Positions 1 to 5,382 of a DNA stretch of 17,543 nucleotides are shown piece after piece; within the stretch, counting starts at the first letter, position 1, and each line of letters begins with the position of its first letter. The stretch covers positions 1 to 17,543 of the forward strand of contig VFLE01000155.1 in assembly GCA_009885205.1 (NCBI GenBank), written 5' to 3'. Made by a program: the position numbers and the translations under genes. The notes under the pieces were generated by a model, which was not told the origin of the DNA, searched no databases, and saw nothing but the letters and a program-made list of their open reading frames with translations. The stretch is from Candidatus Shapirobacteria bacterium (GTDB taxonomy: Bacteria > Patescibacteriota > Microgenomatia > UBA12405).

Positions 1-2
1 CA

Positions 3-101
3 ATAAACAATCGACCAAAAAAAGTGTTAAAATTTCACACACCCCAAGAAGCTTTCGAAAAACAGTTATTAATTATTCAAGGTGTTCGGATAGAAAGTTG
101 A
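3..101 (+). CDS. IS30-family-like transposase, C-terminal end only (runs off left edge)
   Basis: This open frame enters from the left edge and stops with TGA at 99-101, giving 32 residues. It begins INNRPKKVLKFHTPQEAFEK, which matches the end of the DDE (rve) catalytic domain of IS30-type transposases, where an 'NNRP+K.L.(F/Y).TP.E.F' block is followed by a short tail. The tail here ends GVRIES, much like the short final segment of that family. The rest of the gene and the left end of the element lie outside the window, so I cannot tell whether it is intact. The right inverted repeat should lie at about 80-113, but I cannot define it without the left end. uvrA starts 12 nt after the stop, in the same frame. 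The family call is from motif memory on a short piece, so it is moderately sure. Confidence 0.62.
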   Translation: MNNRPKKVLKFHTPQEAFEKQLLIIQGVRIES

Positions 102-113
102 ATTCAGCGAGTT

Positions 114-2792
114 ATGCTCAATAAAATAGTTGTCAAGGGGGCTCGGGAAAACAATCTCAAAAATATTTCTTTTGAATTTCCCAAAAATCAGTTAGTCGTG
201 TTTACTGGAGTTTCTGGTTCCGGTAAATCTAGTATGGCTTTTGATACTCTTTTTGCCGAAGGTCAACGCCGTTATGTTGAATCATTATCATCGTATGCTC
301 GCCAATTTTTAGGCAATTTAAAACGTCCCGAAGTTGATTTAATCGAAGGTTTATCCCCATCTATCGCCATTAATCAAAAAGCCATTTCCCACAATCCTCG
401 CTCGACTGTTGGCACTGTTACCGAAATTTATGATTATCTTCGTCTTCTTTTTGCCCGTATCGGTCATCAACATTGTCCCAACTGTGGTCGGGAAGTCATG
501 CCTCAAACTAGTAAGCAAATTGTCACTCAAATTATTGATATTATCAAAAAAGAAATCGACTCGACTCCTTATCGTTTTTTAATTCTCGCCCCCATGGTCC
601 GCGCCAAAGCCGGTGATTTTCATGGATTAATTGATAATGTCAAAAAACAAGCTTTTAAATATATCCGTGTTGATGGCAAATTAATTGATTTGTATACTGA
701 TTTTGGTCTAGTTAAAACCAACAAACACAATATTGATTTGGTTTGTGACCGAGTTTCGGTTACTCGCGAATCTTTAAAAAATGAATCAGATTTATATTCT
801 CGTCTGGTCGATAGTGTCGAACAAGCCATGAAATTTAGCAACGGCCTCTGCTATTTTAGTAAAATTTTTGACAATAGTTTTGAATTTCCTTTAGATCCAA
901 AAGAGTTTAAAGATACTCTTTACTCTGAAAATTTTGCCTGTCCTGTCTGCAATTTATCCATGCCCGAGCTTGAACCTCGCCTTTTTTCTTTTAATTCCCC
1001 CCAAGGTGCCTGTCCCGAATGCAAAGGCTTAGGTTCTAAGTTTCAAATTGATAGGTCAAAATTTCCCGAATGGAAGGCCAAATATTTAGAGCAAAAATAT
1101 TTCTCCTCAACCTCAGAAACTGTTCGTGAAGAATTAGAGCATTACATGATCAAAGAAAAATGTCCGTTATGTTTGGGAACTCGTCTAAACGCCGACGCCT
1201 TGGCCATTACGGTTATGGACAAAAATATTGCCCAAATTTGTCAGCTGCCAATAGAAGAATTTTTTAGTTGGGTCAATAAATTATCATCAGATTTAGTTTC
1301 CAATCAAGAGAAGAGTATTTTAGAATCAATCCAACGCGAAATTCATTCTCGTCTCGAATTTTTATTAGCCGTTGGTCTCGATTATTTATCACTCGAGCGC
1401 GAAGCCGGGACATTGTCTTCCGGCGAATCACAACGTATCCGCCTGGCTTCTCAAATTGGTACTGGTCTGACTGGTGTTCTCTATATTTTAGACGAGCCGA
1501 CTATTGGTTTACATTCACGTGATAATGACCGACTTATTGGCACTTTACAAAAACTAAAAGATTTGGGCAATACTGTCGTCGTCGTCGAACATGATGAAGA
1601 TGTTATCCGTCACGCCGACCACATCGTTGATTTCGGCCCCCTCGCCGGCCAACATGGTGGTTCTATTATTGCAGAAGGCACTCTTCAGCAAATCCTTGCA
1701 AGCAGCAAAAGTTTAACCGGGCAATACATGTCCGGTAAAAAAACTATATCAACAAATATTTCAAAAATAATTAATAACAAAAAAATTATTATTAGTGGAG
1801 CAAAACAGTGGAATTTAAAAAACATTACTGTTGAGTTTCCTCTAAATTCTCTAACTGCCGTTACTGGAGTTTCCGGCTCAGGCAAATCTACTCTAGTTCA
1901 TGACACACTTTATGGTGGAGTTCGCAAAGCTACTCTTGGCGCCTATTACGGTACCATTGGTGAATATGACAAAATAACTGGTTGTGAACATTTAAAAGAT
2001 GTTTTATTGGTCGATCAATCTCCTATTGGTCGCACCCCTCGCAGCAACCCTTCCACTTATACCAAAATTTTTGATGATATTAGGGTACTTATGGCTAAAA
2101 CTACCGAATCACAAATTCGTGGATTTAACGCTGGCCGATTTTCTTTCAATACCAAAGGTGGCCGTTGTGAAGCCTGTCAGGGTCAGGGACAAATAAAAAT
2201 AGAAATGCAATTTTTAGCCGATATTTATGTCAAATGTGACGAGTGTCAGGGCACCCGTTTCAAACCAGAAACTCTCGAGGTAAATTATAAAGGCAAAAAT
2301 ATCAGCGAAATTTTAGGTCTAACCTTTGACGAAGCTGCTGATTTTTTTGCCAACATTAATTCGATTAAACGCAAAATTGCCACCATCCGCGAAGTTGGTT
2401 TAGGTTATTTAAAATTAGGTCAACCCAGCAATACCTTATCTGGTGGTGAATCACAACGATTAAAAATCAGCCGAGAATTAGTCAAAAAAATCGACGGTAA
2501 AATTCTCTATATTTTAGATGAACCGACTACCGGCTTACATTTTTATGATATTGATAAATTAATCAAAGTTTTACGTCGTTTGGTTGATATGGGTAATACA
2601 GTTGTCGTTATTGAACATAATTTAGATGTCATCAAAAACTCCGACTGGATTATCGATATGGGCCCCGAAGGCGGTCATCGTGGTGGTGAGTTAGTTGCCT
2701 CCGGCACCGTCGCCGATATCATCGCTTGCCCCAAATCCTACACTGGCCAATATTTAAAAAAACAGCTAACTACTCTATTGCCGAAAAAGTAA
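114..2792 (+). CDS. uvrA: UvrA, excinuclease ABC subunit A (ATPase, damage recognition)
   Basis: UvrA is the dimeric ABC-type ATPase that finds bulky DNA lesions and loads UvrB in nucleotide excision repair. The protein has 892 residues. Walker A 1 is GVSGSGKSS at 32-40 and Walker A 2 is GVSGSGKST near 585. The two ABC signatures are LSSGESQR (near 434) and LSGGESQR (near 776), each followed by ILDEPT(I/T)GLH. Zinc-binding Cys pairs are visible as CPNCG (about 122), CPVC...CPEC (about 275-305), CPLC (about 350) and the CEAC...CDEC module (about 685-710). It is about 50 residues shorter than the usual 940; much of the loss is in the stretch between the CPEC and CPLC cysteines. ATG 114 gives the normal N-terminus, and the in-frame TGA at 99-101 leaves no earlier start. 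No Shine-Dalgarno site is seen. Its 3' end overlaps the convergent small gene by 23 nt. Confidence 0.97.
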   Translation: MLNKIVVKGARENNLKNISFEFPKNQLVVFTGVSGSGKSSMAFDTLFAEGQRRYVESLSSYARQFLGNLKRPEVDLIEGLSPSIAINQKAISHNPRSTVGTVTEIYDYLRLLFARIGHQHCPNCGREVMPQTSKQIVTQIIDIIKKEIDSTPYRFLILAPMVRAKAGDFHGLIDNVKKQAFKYIRVDGKLIDLYTDFGLVKTNKHNIDLVCDRVSVTRESLKNESDLYSRLVDSVEQAMKFSNGLCYFSKIFDNSFEFPLDPKEFKDTLYSENFACPVCNLSMPELEPRLFSFNSPQGACPECKGLGSKFQIDRSKFPEWKAKYLEQKYFSSTSETVREELEHYMIKEKCPLCLGTRLNADALAITVMDKNIAQICQLPIEEFFSWVNKLSSDLVSNQEKSILESIQREIHSRLEFLLAVGLDYLSLEREAGTLSSGESQRIRLASQIGTGLTGVLYILDEPTIGLHSRDNDRLIGTLQKLKDLGNTVVVVEHDEDVIRHADHIVDFGPLAGQHGGSIIAEGTLQQILASSKSLTGQYMSGKKTISTNISKIINNKKIIISGAKQWNLKNITVEFPLNSLTAVTGVSGSGKSTLVHDTLYGGVRKATLGAYYGTIGEYDKITGCEHLKDVLLVDQSPIGRTPRSNPSTYTKIFDDIRVLMAKTTESQIRGFNAGRFSFNTKGGRCEACQGQGQIKIEMQFLADIYVKCDECQGTRFKPETLEVNYKGKNISEILGLTFDEAADFFANINSIKRKIATIREVGLGYLKLGQPSNTLSGGESQRLKISRELVKKIDGKILYILDEPTTGLHFYDIDKLIKVLRRLVDMGNTVVVIEHNLDVIKNSDWIIDMGPEGGHRGGELVASGTVADIIACPKSYTGQYLKKQLTTLLPKK

Positions 2793-3087
2793 AACGTGAA
2801 GTATTAGTAATCATAATAACCCATTGATCAGTATTATTAATCAAATATTCGCTCAACATATCTCCATTGTGACTTAAAACAACACTATTGTGTTGTTTAA
2901 TTTTACTCTTTCCATTTTTATCTGTTCGTATTACAATCGAATCCTGTTCTACATCGGTTGATACAAAAAACATTGGTACATTTCCTAAAACTCGCGATAT
3001 ATCAGCTAAATTAGCAAATTTATCAACGATAAATGGTTGGGATTTATCACCAGATTGGATCGTTTCAAACACTATCGACAATCTCAT
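2770..3087 (-). CDS. Small hypothetical protein (105 aa), second gene of a minus-strand pair
   Basis: I do not recognise this protein. It has 105 residues with mixed charged and beta-rich segments, no signal peptide, no membrane segment and no cysteine cluster. It starts MRLSIVFETIQ and ends SRFTFSAIE. It lies 8 nt downstream of the 95-residue minus-strand gene, so the two look like one transcript that opposes uvrA and uvrC. Its 3' end runs 23 nt into the uvrA 3' end. A -10-like TAATAT lies 5 nt before the ATG, so it could also be made from its own leaderless start. The case for coding rests on the fact that the pair fills the uvrA-uvrC gap almost exactly. The end segments (VIMITNTSRFTF here, ICMIRNTKILIN in the neighbour) look weakly alike, so the pair may be diverged duplicates. 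Confidence 0.55.
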   Translation of the reverse strand: MRLSIVFETIQSGDKSQPFIVDKFANLADISRVLGNVPMFFVSTDVEQDSIVIRTDKNGKSKIKQHNSVVLSHNGDMLSEYLINNTDQWVIMITNTSRFTFSAIE

Positions 3088-3095
3088 ATTTTATA

Positions 3096-3383
3096 TTAAT
3101 CTATTTGCTCAAAGCTATGACCATTAATTAATATTTTTGTATTACGAATCATACATATCCTATTAACAGTTCCGTTAATTGAAAGAGGAGGAGTGCCCTT
3201 AAGTACCCTGTAATTTACCGTCCATACGGTCAAAGACGTATCGAATGTTATTCGAGACGTAGAACAAGAATCAATTCGAGTAATAATATCTGGTATGTTC
3301 TCTAACTCTTTTAATTGATCTCCTATATATGTACCTTCTGGAATATCAATTTTTAGTTTTTCAAATCTATGTATTAGTGTCAT
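3096..3383 (-). CDS. Small hypothetical protein (95 aa), first gene of a minus-strand pair
   Basis: Unrecognised 95-residue protein, starting MTLIHRFEKLKID and ending NGHSFEQID. It has a short acidic helical stretch (about 20-35), then a Ser/Thr/Val-rich, probably beta-rich half. No membrane segment or known motif is visible. The start choice is supported by a -10-like TATTAT on the minus strand at 3396-3391, 7 nt before the ATG, which fits leaderless transcription. That box overlaps the -10 of uvrC on the opposite strand, so this gene and uvrC share a divergent promoter zone of only 21 bp. The 105-residue gene follows after 8 nt. The neighbouring repair genes suggest no function by themselves. 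Confidence 0.55.
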   Translation of the reverse strand: MTLIHRFEKLKIDIPEGTYIGDQLKELENIPDIITRIDSCSTSRITFDTSLTVWTVNYRVLKGTPPLSINGTVNRICMIRNTKILINGHSFEQID

Positions 3384-3389
3384 TGCCAG

Positions 3390-3396
3390 TATAATA
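3390..3396. promoter_or_regulatory. Overlapping divergent -10 boxes for uvrC (+) and the small-gene pair (-)
   Basis: On the plus strand a perfect TATAAT at 3390-3395 lies 9 nt before the uvrC ATG (3405). On the minus strand TATTAT at 3396-3391 lies 7 nt before the ATG at 3383. Both spacings fit transcripts that begin at or next to the start codon. I see no good -35 for either. Because the boxes share bases, only one polymerase could occupy them at a time. Confidence 0.6.
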
Positions 3397-3404
3397 TCAT
3401 ATCA

Positions 3405-4670
3405 ATGAATATCAACTTAAAAAATATTCCCACCTCTCCCGGGGTCTACATTTATCGCAATAAAAATGGCGAGATTATTTATGTTGGCAAGGCCATTAAT
3501 TTAAAAAAGAGAGTCTCCCAATATTTTTTGCGTGACGATGCCCTCGGGCCAAAAACCAAAACTCTCGTATCTCAAATAGCTAATATTGAAACCCGGGTTG
3601 TTGGCAGTGAAATCGAGGCCCTAATTCTCGAGTCATCCCTTATCAAAAAACATCTTCCAAAGTACAACTCTTTAATGCGTGATGATCGATCATATTTATA
3701 TATTGTCATCACTCGTGACCCACTACCTACTATATATAGTATCCATAAATCTGGTTTGCCCGATTCAGCCGACGTCTTTGGTCCCTTTCCCTCAGGCTCC
3801 GATGTTAAAAGTTTGTTAAAGACAATTCGACATATTTTCCCATATTATACAAAAAAACATGGCAAGACTCAGTGTCTATATTGTCATTTGGGATTATGTC
3901 CTGGACCAAACATTTCTGGGGCTTTATATAAAAAAACTATAAACAAAATCAAAAAAATATTAAATGGAAAATTTGGTCTACTTCGACATCAATTAATAAC
4001 CGAAATGAATACATATTCAAAACTCCAAAAATACGAGCAATCACTAATTATCAAAAAACAAATTGAATCACTCGATTATGTTGTCACTGGCTGGAAAAAC
4101 TTATCAGACTTATTTACCGAAATTAATTTGCCCGATGATATTTCCTCTCGGGCTATTTTAGAATTGCAAACAACCTTATCACCCTATTTACCTATCAAAC
4201 AATTAAAACGTATCGAATGTTACGATATTTCCCAACTAGGTACCAAATATTTTGTCGGCTCCATGACCGTCGCCATCGATGGCAAACCCGACCATAGCCA
4301 ATACCGTCAATTTCGCATTCGTAGAGACGTGATTAATCACGTCTCTACGAACGATATGAAAGCCAATGATTCTTTTATGATTCGTGAAATCGTCTATCGC
4401 CGTCTTCAACATCCCGAGTGGGGGACACCTGACTTAATCATTGTTGACGGTGGCAAACCACAAGTTTCATCTGTTTCAATCATCACAAATATTGCCGTAG
4501 GCCTCGCTAAAAAACACGAAACAATAATAATAAAAAAAGATAATAATTTTATTGAGATAAATTTGCCAAAAAATTCTTCTGCCCTAAATCTACTCAAAAA
4601 TATTCGCAACGAAGCCCACCGTTTTGCCAATCGTTACCGTAAAAAACTTATGTCAAAAAACATCATTTGA
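3405..4670 (+). CDS. uvrC: UvrC, excinuclease ABC subunit C, short form without the HhH tail
   Basis: UvrC makes the two DNA cuts either side of a lesion bound by UvrB. The N-terminal GIY-YIG nuclease shows GVY at 13-15, YVG at 26-28, an Arg at 36 and the EALILESSLIKK helix near 70-80. The second, RNase H-like nuclease shows D274 in ECYDIS, D348 in VDGGKPQ and H405 in NEAHRFA. The UvrB-interacting (UVR) segment near 200-225 is recognisable only by position. At 421 residues it is far below the usual 600 or so; the C-terminal helix-hairpin-helix domain is absent, as often in reduced genomes. Residues 305-316 are encoded by a perfect 34-bp palindrome and look like an insertion between FRI and the F/YxxM-RE block. 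The start is set by the TATAAT just upstream. The TGA stop overlaps the next -35 box. Confidence 0.95.
   Translation: MNINLKNIPTSPGVYIYRNKNGEIIYVGKAINLKKRVSQYFLRDDALGPKTKTLVSQIANIETRVVGSEIEALILESSLIKKHLPKYNSLMRDDRSYLYIVITRDPLPTIYSIHKSGLPDSADVFGPFPSGSDVKSLLKTIRHIFPYYTKKHGKTQCLYCHLGLCPGPNISGALYKKTINKIKKILNGKFGLLRHQLITEMNTYSKLQKYEQSLIIKKQIESLDYVVTGWKNLSDLFTEINLPDDISSRAILELQTTLSPYLPIKQLKRIECYDISQLGTKYFVGSMTVAIDGKPDHSQYRQFRIRRDVINHVSTNDMKANDSFMIREIVYRRLQHPEWGTPDLIIVDGGKPQVSSVSIITNIAVGLAKKHETIIIKKDNNFIEINLPKNSSALNLLKNIRNEAHRFANRYRKKLMSKNII
4318..4351. repeat. 34-bp perfect palindrome carried in frame inside uvrC
   Basis: The left arm is TTCGTAGAGACGTGATT (4318-4334), and the right arm at 4335-4351 is its exact reverse complement with no spacer. 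It is translated as about RRDVINHVSTN. Usual UvrC proteins have a short loop of about six to eight residues at this point, while this one has about fourteen, so the palindrome looks like inserted sequence that kept the frame open. This is the behaviour of Rickettsia palindromic elements. That it is mobile is inference. Confidence 0.8.
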
Positions 4671-4695
4671 CAAGAACTCAAAACAGGTTTAAGAT
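4667..4695 (+). promoter_or_regulatory. Sigma70-type promoter of the greA leader
   Basis: TTGACA (4667-4672), a 17-bp spacer and TAAGAT (4690-4695). The -35 is a perfect consensus and overlaps the uvrC TGA stop (4668-4670). The -10 matches TATAAT at four positions. Transcription should start near 4702-4704, at the ATG of the 23-codon ORF. Confidence 0.72.
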
Positions 4696-4703
4696 ATTCA
4701 ACT

Positions 4704-4775
4704 ATGACAAAAACAATTCGCTCACTCAACATATCGGCGGATATTTTTGCCAAATTTATTTGCCTCTCCAACTAA
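4704..4775 (+). CDS. Putative 23-residue leader peptide upstream of greA
   Basis: A short ORF starts 8 nt after the -10 box, the same leaderless spacing used by real genes in the window. It encodes 23 residues beginning MTKTIRSLNISAD and ending KFICLSN, with its TAA at 4773-4775. The stop lies inside the left side of the terminator hairpin, so a translating ribosome would reach and cover the left arm. Its first bases (ATGACAAAA) are the same as the first bases of greA (4834). No run of a single amino acid codon is present, so classic amino-acid attenuation is not indicated. It could equally be an incidental ORF in a small regulatory RNA. Confidence 0.4.
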   Translation: MTKTIRSLNISADIFAKFICLSN

Positions 4776-4822
4776 GAAGTCGTTTTAATTAAAATCGACT
4801 TCAGACAATTGAGAGGTTTTTT
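4763..4822 (+). terminator. Intrinsic terminator or attenuator between the leader promoter and greA
   Basis: The outer stem pairs CCTCTC (4763-4768) plus AA (4770-4771, with one bulged C) with TTGAGAGG (4809-4816). The inner stem pairs GAAGTCG (4776-4782) with CGACTTC (4796-4802) around an A/T-only palindromic loop. Six T residues follow at 4817-4822. It lies about 60 nt after the expected transcription start and 11 nt before the greA ATG, so it ends either a transcript of about 120 nt or, by read-through, controls greA. It may also end uvrC transcription. Confidence 0.78.
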
Positions 4823-4833
4823 ATTGAAAACAT

Positions 4834-5292
4834 ATGACAAAACAACAACTAACCAAAGAAGGTTTACAAAAGTTACAGCAAGAACTCGCCAAGCTAAACC
4901 AAAAGGCCTCGCAGCTTGTTGATCGTCTCGAAGAAGTAGCCCAGCCCGACGAATCAGGTGAAGATAGTCTCGCCTCCCAATTAAAAGCAGAACTTGAAGT
5001 AGTCAATGATAAAATCTCTGGCTACGAAGAAGTTTTAGCCAATATTGAAATTGTTGACAGTAAAAAATCAAAATCAAATGTCTCTGTTGGTTCTATTGTC
5101 AAAGTCGAAATTGCGGGCAAAACCAAAAAAGAATTTCAAGTTGTTTCTGAGTTCGAAGCTGACCCAGTTGCCAACAAAATTTCCGATCAATCACCTCTAG
5201 GTATTGTCCTTTTGGGTAAAAAAGTTGGTCAAGAGTTTGAAATCACTGCCCCTGCTGGCAAATTAAAGTACAAAATCGTATCTATAAACTAA
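4834..5292 (+). CDS. greA: GreA transcript cleavage factor, with an altered coiled-coil tip
   Basis: GreA enters the secondary channel of backtracked RNA polymerase and triggers cleavage of the RNA 3' end. The 152-residue protein has the family layout: an N-terminal antiparallel coiled coil (LTKEGLQKLQQEL near 6-18, down to about 75) and a C-terminal FKBP-like domain with the hallmarks EADPVANKISDQSPLG and LLGKKVGQEFEI. The coiled-coil tip, normally GDLxENAEY with the catalytic Asp and Glu, reads QPDESGEDS at 37-45. It is still strongly acidic but the order is changed, so activity is likely but not certain. No Shine-Dalgarno site precedes ATG 4834. The terminator ending 11 nt before it suggests control by read-through, comparable to the E. 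coli greA leader that yields the short GraL RNAs. Confidence 0.9.
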   Translation: MTKQQLTKEGLQKLQQELAKLNQKASQLVDRLEEVAQPDESGEDSLASQLKAELEVVNDKISGYEEVLANIEIVDSKKSKSNVSVGSIVKVEIAGKTKKEFQVVSEFEADPVANKISDQSPLGIVLLGKKVGQEFEITAPAGKLKYKIVSIN

Positions 5293-5332
5293 ACAAAAAC
5301 AACATAGTTTTTATATTTGTTTTAAAATACAT

Positions 5333-5338
5333 TATAAT
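5333..5338 (+). promoter_or_regulatory. Candidate -10 box for the lysS operon
   Basis: TATAAT lies 44 nt before the lysS ATG. No convincing -35 is seen 16-18 bp upstream. A transcript from here would carry most of the heptanucleotide repeat in its leader. The AT-rich stretch nearer the ATG could hold a weaker leaderless start. Confidence 0.4.
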
Positions 5339-5377
5339 TCGTAATTCGTAATTCGTAATTCGTAATTAATAATTAAT
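5336..5377 (+). repeat. Heptanucleotide tandem repeat before lysS
   Basis: Four perfect copies of AATTCGT (5336-5363) are followed by two copies of AATTAAT (5364-5377), six 7-bp units in all. The block begins inside the TATAAT box and ends 5 nt before the lysS ATG. Copy number would change the distance between promoter and start codon. It is too short in unit and lacks spacers, so it is not a CRISPR. Confidence 0.9.
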
Positions 5378-5382
5378 TATCT

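Noticed and set aside
5336..5377. CRISPR array
   Set aside because: Seven-base units without spacers; no cas genes in the window.
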